From: Methanogenium organophilum
Lineage (GTDB): Archaea > Halobacteriota > Methanomicrobia > Methanomicrobiales > Methanomicrobiaceae
Length of the DNA stretch: 64,000 bases
NCBI RefSeq assembly: GCF_026684035.1
Contig: NZ_CP113361.1
Coordinates: forward strand, 124,001-188,000
Direction of reading: 5' to 3'
In this document: positions 45,746 through 53,356 of the stretch, in pieces
Layout: every line of letters begins with the position of its first letter
Numbering within the stretch: position 1 is the stretch's first letter
Notes under the pieces: model-generated
Database searches by the model: none
Seen by the model: the letters and a program-made list of their open reading frames with translations, nothing else
Told to the model about the DNA's origin: nothing
Translations under genes and position numbers: made by a program

Positions 45746-46434
45746 GTCATACAACTGTTTCCATAAGAGATAATTTGTGGAATGACAGTATTCTCAATTC
45801 AGACCTGCATACCAAAATAGTTACGATTTGTGTATATATTCTCCAAAAACCCCCGCTCAGGTGGACAATGTGGAGATAAAAAACAAAAACCGGCAGGATG
45901 CCCCTTCTGAATATTAGAGAACTGAATCAGGAATCAGGAATCACAAATCAGGACCTTGCAGAGAATTTCAATCCGGACAGGAGAGCCATTACACTACCAC
46001 CCAGATACATTCCAAAATACAGATGCCATACAGTGTATTACAGAAGGAAAATACAGGAAGTATTTCGTGAATCCAGATATGAACCATGTTCTGCTGAAGC
46101 TCATGCATGTGTAATCGCTGATCACCTGAATTTCGCAAACGAACGTGACAATCCAATGGAAATTCAAAAGCACCTTTCATCGGCCAATAAGTTGAACCCT
46201 TTCCCGAAATTTGGTAGAACATCCTTTTTGTGGTGGCAGTCATCCCTTTGGAGATTCTAGTCCTTAAGGAAAAATAAAGAGAAATCTTCCGGGAACCATA
46301 TCAGAAAAAGAATGTGGGCAAAACCCATATCAAACTCCACACCTGTCTCTTCCTCAAATCAATCCCCCATCCCACGCACCATATAGTGAATACCTCTTTT
46401 CAGAGAAGCAATGTGGTATCCGCTCCGGCACAGC
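45746..46434. other. gene-poor spacer
   Basis: A 120-codon plus-strand frame at 45898-46260 (MPLLNIRELNQESGITNQDL) is open but has no recognisable domain, biased composition and no good SD, and I do not accept it as a gene. Nothing else is recognised. Confidence 0.35.
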
Positions 46435-47304
46435 CTAACTTTTGCAGAAATCAATCAGGTAGTAACTCCCATGATACTCCGCGATTTTCCCCCGGTAATT
46501 CTTCTCAACAATACGCTCCACTTCATCCACAGGTATCGACAACTCCTGAATGTCGGTCTGGATCGTTTCATTCACAGTAGGGAAGTCTTTGAGATCAGCA
46601 TCGGTGAGCCTGACGACCTCGTATCCGACGTTCATGAACTCGACTTCGGTGCCATTTGCAGGAATCCCGTATTCTTCGCCATCCCCCCTACTGATGTTTA
46701 AGATTGTGGTGTAGTAGCCGCTTAACATCGCGGGCGGGCCCTCCGCTACAACATCAGCAGAAGAATAGGCGTAATGGAGGACCTTCTCCGGATATATGGT
46801 ATCATTTAATCTTGTACTCTCCACCGAGTACTCGGTGGCACCGGTGACGAACCGGCCGACAAGGACATCATCGTTGAGGGTCAGAACCACATCACCACCC
46901 CCGGCAAGGGTGCCGGTGAAGGAGCAGATTCCCGCACTGCGGACTTCGGCGTCAAGCAGCGATTCCTGCAGATCCGCCACGTAGGGCTGTCCTGCAAGAT
47001 ACACGGTCAGCAACTCCCCCCGAAGCAGCTGGTCCCGGATTGCCGGGGTGTCAAAGACCATGAGATCATATTTCCGGACTGACGACGGGATTCCGAGGTC
47101 ATCTAAACCTTCATCCGGGACATCCCTCTTCTCCGTCAGCAGATCGATGTGAACCATTGCTCTCTCATCCGGTGCGATCCCGGTATCACCGACCCCTGTG
47201 TCGGGTTCAAAAACCACGAGACCAGCCACAAACGCGGTAATCACACTTACCAAGAGCAACGCTAGGAGCACAAAAAGCACGCTCATTTCTTTTTTCAGTT
47301 TCAT
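46435..47304 (-). CDS. secreted stand-alone protease prodomain-like protein
   Basis: 289 residues with signal/anchor MKLKKEMSVLFVLLALLLVS. Residues about 45-190 align with the prodomain of the protease at 47733: here YDLMVFDTPAIRDQLLRGEL, LTVYLAGQPYVADLQESLLD and GICSFTGTLAGGGDVVLTLN; there YDLVVFDIQRIREILLSGDT and HSFTGSLIGVEDSEVILTFD. The zinc-protease domain is absent; the C-terminus (DADLKDFPTVNETIQTDIQE; YRGKIAEYHGSYYLIDFCKS) is different. It could act as an inhibitor or chaperone of the related proteases. SD AAGGAAAAGT. Confidence 0.78.
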   Translation of the reverse strand: MKLKKEMSVLFVLLALLLVSVITAFVAGLVVFEPDTGVGDTGIAPDERAMVHIDLLTEKRDVPDEGLDDLGIPSSVRKYDLMVFDTPAIRDQLLRGELLTVYLAGQPYVADLQESLLDAEVRSAGICSFTGTLAGGGDVVLTLNDDVLVGRFVTGATEYSVESTRLNDTIYPEKVLHYAYSSADVVAEGPPAMLSGYYTTILNISRGDGEEYGIPANGTEVEFMNVGYEVVRLTDADLKDFPTVNETIQTDIQELSIPVDEVERIVEKNYRGKIAEYHGSYYLIDFCKS

Positions 47305-47489
47305 ACTTTTCCTTCGTTTTTCATTTTTTCTGGAGGCAAAAGAGGGAAGTGTTCAGGTAAGCCCTGTGTAGCATCACTTTGATGTCGCATACCAGACTGT
47401 TGACTTCGCATAATTAATGATTTTGCCCACATTATCAAACCGTTTCCATTCTGTTAGAGAAAAATCAGATGTGTTGGTGGTTTCTATGC
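47305..47489 (-). promoter_or_regulatory. decayed promoter cassette 7
   Basis: Upstream of 47304, sequence 47355-47440 resembles the cassette (agccctgtgtagcatcactt; tgacttcgcataattaatga) but has lost stem 1 and most of the half-operator. The gene may be weakly or differently expressed. Confidence 0.45.
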
Positions 47490-47610
47490 AGTGGCTCCCC
47501 ACTAAGCAGGTGATCACGGATTGCCTGAGTGTCAAAGACCACAAGACCTGCTACCAGTGCCGTAACTACGTTTAACAGAAGTAATGACAGGAACACACGG
47601 AGCCTGTCTG
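47490..47610 (-). pseudogene. signal-peptide/prodomain fusion relic
   Basis: The minus strand reads LSLLLLNVVTALVAGLVVFD and then TQAIRDHLLSGE, joining the signal of a 46435-type protein directly to a point about 50 residues into its prodomain. An internal deletion of about 150 bases explains it; no full gene remains. Confidence 0.6.
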
Positions 47611-47732
47611 AACCACCTCAACACCTCATGGATAATATGTTTTGGGCAGTAGATGTACAAAGCTTACCCCACCTTCCCAAGAGAAATTACCAACATTTAC
47701 ACCCATCATAAGGAAGAATTAATTCACCTCCC

Positions 47733-49049
47733 TCAACAATAAGAGGCAACAACACCCTTCGTTTCAGAAATTCTTCGCTCATTGTCATGATTGGCATCAC
47801 CATAATATCCATCATCTGCCGAAAATTCTAACCAATTACTTTTCATGAAATAACCCCACATAACAGTCTGCCAATAGCTATAATGCTCATAAAACCTATA
47901 TGGTCGGTTGTATGTCTCTGTCTGTCCAGTTGCTGGATCATGATCCGCATCAAAAACATGCCCAATTTCGTGTAGAGTTACAACCGCCCTGTCCTTGTGC
48001 ACAGCGTCGTATGTAGAGGGATCATCTGCCATTTGTGTCCATGCATGCCTGTAGAGAGTATTGTGATCATACCCCCCTGAAGATCCAACTCCATTCGATG
48101 TAGAGTCAAAACCGCCTAAATACAACCCAAAATCTGCAGATTTCGAATTTAGATACGATTTTGGATAATATGCAGCAAATGTTGAGAGCGGAGAACCTTG
48201 AATCTGTGGATCGTCGGAGAGCAGTTGTGCCTTCGAAGTATCATAAATTGGTACAAGGTTCACTCCGATAGTATTCATTTCATAGTTACAGTCTGTGATG
48301 ATATTTGCCGCTTTTACCTGCCAGTCAGGCTCATCTGTCATCCACTTACTATCAGTAGCAACAAGAACTCTGACGGTGACAGTTGCATCTGAATAAGCCT
48401 GTTCTTCCAGTATCTTTTTCAATGCGTATTCTGTTTCGTTGATTACGTGAGTTGAAGGGAGATAGGAATCAATGAGGATCGTGTCGCCTTCAGGGACAAC
48501 GTCCTTTGATGAGTACACATATTGCAAGAACGCATTTGTGGATTTCGGATCTTTCATCGATGTGCTTTCAATGTAATATTCAGTTTTGTTAATAGCGATT
48601 CTGCTCAGCAGAACTCTGTCATCAAACGTAAGGATCACCTCGCTATCCTCAACACCGATGAGGCTTCCAGTGAAGGAATGGATCCCAATAGCAAGAGCTT
48701 CTGTATCGGTCAATATTTCTTGTATATCCATCACATAGGGCTGCCCTTCAACATATACTGTCAATGTATCACCACTAAGTAGAATTTCTCGAATTCTTTG
48801 TATGTCAAAGACTACTAAATCATAGTTCTTTATCGAAGAAGGGATTTTGGCAATCGTCCTCTCATCGGTGATTCTTATCTCTGTCATGTCTCCAAAGTGG
48901 ACAAGAGCCTTCTTGCCAACGGATTCACTGTGCATCTGTTCATTTCCAATTTCAGAGTCTAAAGCACTCACCGCCGGCACCACAATAACACTCACAAACA
49001 GCAACGCCAACAGCACAGAAAGTGCTCGCATTTCAATTTTTGGTTTCAT
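47733..49049 (-). CDS. secreted zinc metalloprotease (HEIGH type) with prodomain
   Basis: 438 residues. Shared signal peptide MKPKIEMRALSVLLALLFVS plus VIVVPAVSA, prodomain about residues 45-200, catalytic domain with VRVLVATDSKWMTDEPDWQV and the zinc site VVTLHEIGHVFDADHDPATG. A Met-turn candidate QTVMWGYF follows. It is related to the protease at 41191 throughout, and its prodomain to 46435. ATG 49049; no small partner gene follows directly. Secreted, probably made as an inactive proform. Confidence 0.85.
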   Translation of the reverse strand: MKPKIEMRALSVLLALLFVSVIVVPAVSALDSEIGNEQMHSESVGKKALVHFGDMTEIRITDERTIAKIPSSIKNYDLVVFDIQRIREILLSGDTLTVYVEGQPYVMDIQEILTDTEALAIGIHSFTGSLIGVEDSEVILTFDDRVLLSRIAINKTEYYIESTSMKDPKSTNAFLQYVYSSKDVVPEGDTILIDSYLPSTHVINETEYALKKILEEQAYSDATVTVRVLVATDSKWMTDEPDWQVKAANIITDCNYEMNTIGVNLVPIYDTSKAQLLSDDPQIQGSPLSTFAAYYPKSYLNSKSADFGLYLGGFDSTSNGVGSSGGYDHNTLYRHAWTQMADDPSTYDAVHKDRAVVTLHEIGHVFDADHDPATGQTETYNRPYRFYEHYSYWQTVMWGYFMKSNWLEFSADDGYYGDANHDNERRISETKGVVASYC

Positions 49050-49235
49050 ACTTTTTTCTCCATTTTTCATATCTCAGGAGGCAAAACAGCGAAACTTCCA
49101 AGTAATGGTAAGGCCAACACGGCCCTGCCTCCGGGCACGCGGGGGGCTCAACCATTCCTGATCTGTTCGGCGAGCCCCGTGCAACACCTTTTTGATGCTG
49201 TGTGCATGACTTTTGACGTTTATATATTAGCTTTT
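49050..49235 (-). promoter_or_regulatory. repeated promoter/leader cassette 8
   Basis: A TATA box of best quality in the set (TATATAAA on the minus strand at about 49219-49227), then a leader with stem-1 arms GGGGCTCA and CGAGCCCC (a G-U pair in the transcript) and stem 2 GGAGGCA with TGCCTCC. Drives the protease at 49049 from the full operator of locus B. Confidence 0.75.
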
Positions 49236-49241
49236 TATGGC

Positions 49242-49279
49242 CCAATCATTTACGCATCGTACAACGTGTAAATGATTGT
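49242..49279. promoter_or_regulatory. full inverted-repeat operator, locus B
   Basis: Left arm CCAATCATTTACGC (49242-49255), 10-base spacer, right arm GTGTAAATGATTGT (49266-49279): 12 of 14 positions symmetric, the same arm length and spacing as locus A. It lies between the protease gene and the small secreted protein/regulator genes, so it can control both. Confidence 0.7.
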
Positions 49280-49322
49280 ACCCTAAAAAGGATATTCAAC
49301 TTCCAAATTTTCCTGTGAGACC

Positions 49323-49769
49323 ATGAAAACTATGAGAATTGCCGCTGTGACACTGATTGTTGCGGCGCTTGTTATATCGGCAGCCGCTGCGCAGGAAATA
49401 GAACAGAATAATGGATACATAGTAACCCCTGCAGGTGATACAGATAAATTCGGAGGAATTTTGCCCCTCAGTACATATTACACGATTACCCAGGGCGAGA
49501 CCGACCGGTATTCAACATATGTATCATTCGGGACAAATGACCTTGGCGTTGATTTAAACTGGGGGTCTGTGCAGAACTCACTTGCGCTTACAATCATTGC
49601 ACCGGATGCGACACTCGGCCCGTATTATGATGCCGATGACGGCATAACAGATGGAAGAGTTCACCTTCTCATTGCCAAATCAGGAGGGCTGGCTGCGGGA
49701 ACATGGAACTCCAATATATATGGCCAGAATGTGCAGGGGACGGAATATTATACATTTTCCTGGAATTAA
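49323..49769 (+). CDS. small secreted protein (intact member of repeated family)
   Basis: 148 residues: signal peptide MKTMRIAAVTLIVAALVISA then AAAQEIEQNNGYIVTPAGDT, mature domain of about 123 residues, beta-rich (ILPLSTYYTITQGETDRYST; LALTIIAPDATLGPYYDADD; ending YYTFSWN), resembling a small jelly-roll/peptidase-C-terminal-like domain. It precedes the regulator gene by 44 bases and is probably co-transcribed. At least five decayed copies face other cassettes. It could be the external signal or a co-factor of the regulator. Confidence 0.8.
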   Translation: MKTMRIAAVTLIVAALVISAAAAQEIEQNNGYIVTPAGDTDKFGGILPLSTYYTITQGETDRYSTYVSFGTNDLGVDLNWGSVQNSLALTIIAPDATLGPYYDADDGITDGRVHLLIAKSGGLAAGTWNSNIYGQNVQGTEYYTFSWN

Positions 49770-49813
49770 GGTAAAACACAACCATAATCATCCATGAAGA
49801 TGAGAGGAAAATG

Positions 49814-50662
49814 ATGGCAGTAAAACGGCCACTCACTCTCACATTTATCCTTATCCTCTTCATTGTATACCTCATCGGTCCGGCAACCGCAGCACCGGGG
49901 GGGTATATTGTCAAACCGGCCCCCGAGACGGACCCGGATGAAGAGGTACACGAATTTACACCCATCTCCTTTTGGGAACTATCTCCCCGTGCAATGCTCA
50001 TCGACATTGCAATCTGTATTTCCCCCGCTCTGATATTCCCGGTTGAACTTCTGTTTGCGGTTAAATTATGGATATATCTGGGATATCGAAAGGTTGCGAA
50101 ATACAACGTGCTCGATAACAATATCCGTTCAGAAATGTTTGAACACATCTGCAATAATCCGGGCATTACATTTTCTGCTCTTGCCCGTGAATGCAATATC
50201 GGGAAGGGAACGCAACAATATCACCTCAAAGTGCTAAAAAGGGAACATAAAATAGTCTCAGTTAAGAAAAAGGGTCAAACCGGATTTTTTGAGAATAATG
50301 AAAAATATGAGGAATTGCAGCAGACCATACTGATGCAGCTCAGGAGTGATACGGTGCGCCATATCTATGAAATCCTTATTCGTCATCCCAACATATCACG
50401 CAAAGAGCTCTCCCGGTGCCTTGGCCGATCCGGATCTGCCGTGACATGGCAAATGGATCGGCTCTGTGCTGAAGGCACCGTTTCCGCCACGAAATCCGGG
50501 AAATACACCCGTTACCTGCTCAATCCCAAAGCAAAAGAAATTCTCCGGGATTACCTGCCTGACTATCCGGCTGCGGATGCGACGGGTCAGGCACAAAAGG
50601 AATCATCTGAGCTGCGGTCTGCGGTTCTGGTTACATCGGGTGAAATCCCCTCATCAGATTAA
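49814..50662 (+). CDS. membrane-tethered regulator with two winged-helix domains, copy B
   Basis: 282 residues beginning MAVKRPLTLTFILILFIVYL. Outside loop GGYIVKPAPETDPDEEVHEF, second membrane segment SPALIFPVELLFAVKLWIYL, then HTH 1 (ICNNPGITFSALARECNIGK) and HTH 2 (LIRHPNISRKELSRCLGRSG with SAVTWQMDRL). Same organisation as 38605. HTH 2 recognition residues differ slightly (SGSAVTW for SGSSVTW; RCLGRS for RYLGIS), so DNA preference may have shifted. SD GATGAGAGGAAA. Confidence 0.86.
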   Translation: MAVKRPLTLTFILILFIVYLIGPATAAPGGYIVKPAPETDPDEEVHEFTPISFWELSPRAMLIDIAICISPALIFPVELLFAVKLWIYLGYRKVAKYNVLDNNIRSEMFEHICNNPGITFSALARECNIGKGTQQYHLKVLKREHKIVSVKKKGQTGFFENNEKYEELQQTILMQLRSDTVRHIYEILIRHPNISRKELSRCLGRSGSAVTWQMDRLCAEGTVSATKSGKYTRYLLNPKAKEILRDYLPDYPAADATGQAQKESSELRSAVLVTSGEIPSSD

Positions 50663-51434
50663 GCAATGCTTAAATAACCCATAAACTGGCCAGCAAACTT
50701 GAAATTCGCATCCACACAGAAGCCCGGAGTGGGCCGATCTCAGCCTGAGACAACATATACATCCTCCCAAAAACACCCAATAATTATAGCCCTATATTAG
50801 TCTGTAATAATCCGTTATTTCAACAGATAAACGGCAATATACGCATATTTTTCAGACTAAAAAAGAAAACGGAAAAATACATCCGTTTTGCCCTCCAATT
50901 TGCCGATTCATGGAGTCAAAACAAGTGGATAAGGGGCAAAATAGGTGACTCAGCATGGTCCTCATTTACGGCATTCATCCAACCTGTTTGCACCTCTATT
51001 GACGTCGTCTTTCGTGTCACGGCATTTTTACAGGGCCCGGTTTAACTCATTGAATTTTCGTTTGATATACAGGAAACCGCCATCTACATGGATAACCTGC
51101 ACTCAAAACAACCATTCGCCACAGAATCTATGTGCCATTACAAAGAACTGAAAGAAAACAATGGATCAGCCTCATGGAAGATATCGAAGAAAAACACTGT
51201 AGCATCAGAGATTGTACCATCGGGGATATCGATAGATAACGGCTCACATTTTCCGAATTCAGCGCCAGACAATGCATGAACTACGGCCTGTTAACGAATA
51301 AATGAAAGGATTCATAATAGAATGTTGGATTGGTATATTTTCACGAAATGTGAATAAGAAGGGGGCGCAGGAGCAATCATGCGTCCAAATTTAACAATGC
51401 AGAAATAATTCATTTCTACAGAATTTTCATCGCA
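50663..51434. other. 3' flank of regulator locus B and unassigned DNA
   Basis: To about 50930 the sequence matches 39454-39720 after the other regulator. Bases 50970-51040 match the 3' flank of the repeated membrane gene (cacctctattgacgtcgtct) though no copy is present, implying a deletion. 51060-51430 shows no supportable gene; a 63-codon plus frame at 51088 has no features. Confidence 0.45.
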
Positions 51435-51827
51435 CTAACCCGGAATATATGACGGATATGTTTCATAAGCGGAATACACCATACACGAATCGTTAATCAG
51501 AACAATGATCTTCGAACCAGTCATACGATCATCCGGATTTGGATCCTGTGGCTGGAAAACAATCTGAGTATAATTCATATCCCGGTAATTATCATACAAT
51601 TTTGATACTGTTACAGTTCGGATGCTTTTATTGCTAATTAATTCAACAACTTCGGGATTATGCAGGGCGACCTCATATGCTATCTGGAATGTAATCTCTT
51701 CCGGGCATTCAGTTGGCCAATCTGTTTTGGGTAAATCATTATACGGTACCATGAAATATCCGACCAACATCCCACAAAAAAAAGTGATAATCAGAAAACC
51801 AGCAACAATCTTTTTCATGCTATCCAT
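51435..51827 (-). CDS. small membrane-anchored protein after secreted protein
   Basis: 130 residues: MDSMKKIVAGFLIITFFCGM opens a membrane anchor (residues 6-25), then FQIAYEVALHNPEVVELISN and GSKIIVLINDSCMVYSAYET ending YPSYIPG. It overlaps the end of the secreted gene at 51815 by 13 bases, so coupling is tight. Similar order to the lipoprotein at 43590. Inferred partner of the 51815 product. Confidence 0.75.
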   Translation of the reverse strand: MDSMKKIVAGFLIITFFCGMLVGYFMVPYNDLPKTDWPTECPEEITFQIAYEVALHNPEVVELISNKSIRTVTVSKLYDNYRDMNYTQIVFQPQDPNPDDRMTGSKIIVLINDSCMVYSAYETYPSYIPG

Positions 51828-52825
51828 GATTTCACCTGATATGCATGTGACCACCATGGTACATTATTCAATAATTCGGGAGCTCCTGCTGAGCAACTCG
51901 TCAAATGGGGAACCGTACTATCCGGAAGATTTTCGTTCCACCATAAAGAATTGCAATTATAGCTGCTGTATACATATGAATCACAAAAATATGACTCTGA
52001 GACAGGAGTGAATAAATTACCATTTAATGCAAAATATTCATGGTTTTCATCTAAATCACCATAACAAAACGGCAGGTGACCTGTTCGAATAACGGTACCT
52101 TGCCATGAAATCATATATGGATACCCTTCAGATGTTTGTGAAGTACTGATATATATCTCAAAATTATAATTCCTCATGTCACTTGTGAAGTTTTGATGAG
52201 CAATATATTTTTCATCTTCCGGCATAGTGCTATCATAGGTGAAAACTACGAATTCTGAAGGATTTCCTCCAACCGCAGGAGATTGCTTTGTCACCCCCAC
52301 CTCTATCCAGGTCGCTATTCCACTGATATCCTGACCAATATGAGATGTCAAATACTGATATGCTGTTCCACCTGATGACACTTCCATATTTCCGAGGTGA
52401 TTGTTTCCGTTAACTCCGTTATAGTGATAATTATTTATTCTGATTCCCGAATCTGCCTGTTCATGTTGAATCATTGAAAAAACATCTACACATTCTTTTT
52501 TCCCCAGAGAACGATATTTATGTAACTGACTAAGTATCTCAGCAATTTTTTCGCTCTTTTTTAATTCCATTCCATCCAAGTACGTTACCGTCGGCATTTT
52601 TTCTATCATTTGGGAAATTTTTTCATCACTCATTCTTTTTCCTTCTTCATCATAAATGAATGAACTCCTCTCTAATGTTACATTAATATCTATGATATCG
52701 CCCGCGGATGAGGGGTTTTCGATAAAATTGTCCACATCAGCACTTACCATCGGAACAAAGATCGCTCCGAAAAGCACTACTACCATCAACAGGCTCAAGG
52801 CCCGCATTTCGGCTTTTGTTTTCAT
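51815..52825 (-). CDS. secreted protein with shared signal peptide, unknown domain
   Basis: 336 residues. Signal MKTKAEMRALSLLMVVVLFG plus AIFVPMVSA. Residues 40-130 are charged and helical (prodomain-like), and the C-terminal 200 residues are beta-rich with many Tyr, Ser and Trp and several Cys (NHLGNMEVSSGGTAYQYLTS; GVTKQSPAVGGNPSEFVVFT; SYVYSSYNCNSLWWNENLPD). No catalytic motif recognised. A 115-base fragment of this gene is found at 40619-40733. Confidence 0.78.
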   Translation of the reverse strand: MKTKAEMRALSLLMVVVLFGAIFVPMVSADVDNFIENPSSAGDIIDINVTLERSSFIYDEEGKRMSDEKISQMIEKMPTVTYLDGMELKKSEKIAEILSQLHKYRSLGKKECVDVFSMIQHEQADSGIRINNYHYNGVNGNNHLGNMEVSSGGTAYQYLTSHIGQDISGIATWIEVGVTKQSPAVGGNPSEFVVFTYDSTMPEDEKYIAHQNFTSDMRNYNFEIYISTSQTSEGYPYMISWQGTVIRTGHLPFCYGDLDENHEYFALNGNLFTPVSESYFCDSYVYSSYNCNSLWWNENLPDSTVPHLTSCSAGAPELLNNVPWWSHAYQVKSWIA

Positions 52826-53055
52826 TTTTTCCTCCATTATCACATTCCAGAAGGCAAAACGGCGAAGCTTTCACGTAATGATAATGCCAACACAATCCTG
52901 CCTCCGGGCACGCGTGGGGTTCAACCATTTCTGATCTGTTCGGTGAGCCCCGTGCAATATCTTCCTGATGCTACGTGCATGACTTTTGACGTCGCTTAAT
53001 TAACGTCTTATGGCCCAATCGTTTACACGTTAGCATATGTCTGGAAAACTGAACA
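52826..53055 (-). promoter_or_regulatory. repeated promoter/leader cassette 9
   Basis: Half-operator 53015-53028, TATA-like CTTAATTAA downstream, leader stem-1 arms GGGGTTCA and TGAGCCCC; stem 2 weakened (GGAGGCA with TGCCTTC). SD TGGAGGAAAAA before ATG 52825. Confidence 0.7.
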
Positions 53056-53356
53056 ATTAACCGCCCATACTCCACGTCCATTATTTCCAGCGACAGCAGG
53101 AAGTTGTTGAGCCCAAACCCCTGTTGAAAATTAGGGCCCACATTACAGATTACATAAGTACCGCGGGCAATACTGACCAGTATTCAACATATTTTTCATC
53201 CGCAACATTTGACCCGACAAAAAAAGGATAAGCCAGACTCCCGTTTCTGATAACCATCCGACCATTGTGAATATCTAAGCACGCTCGATTTCCTTCGAAT
53301 CAATATATAGAGCCGAATAATAGAAAATTCAAAAAAAGAGAAGGAATTCCAAGGGA
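53056..53356 (+). pseudogene. decayed small secreted protein gene and spacer
   Basis: 53090-53235 keeps scattered parts of the 49323-type gene on the plus strand (agcgacagcaggaagttgtt; actgaccagtattcaacata), badly rearranged, ending before the TPR gene. Confidence 0.5.

Larger units (their letters stand above)
44766..45746. repeat. long direct repeat, copy B
   Basis: Second copy of the roughly 980-base segment at 28953-29936. Right end at the operator of cassette 6, left end at the operator of cassette 5: both ends fall in promoter-cassette sequence, as expected for recombination between cassettes. Confidence 0.9.

Noticed and set aside
45898-46260. 120-codon plus-strand frame
   Set aside because: No family features, no SD or TATA at the right distance, odd composition; region is otherwise spacer.
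28953-53055. CRISPR array
   Set aside because: Repeats are long (about 150-230 bases), widely spaced, diverged and each precedes a gene; no short regular repeat-spacer pattern or cas genes are visible.
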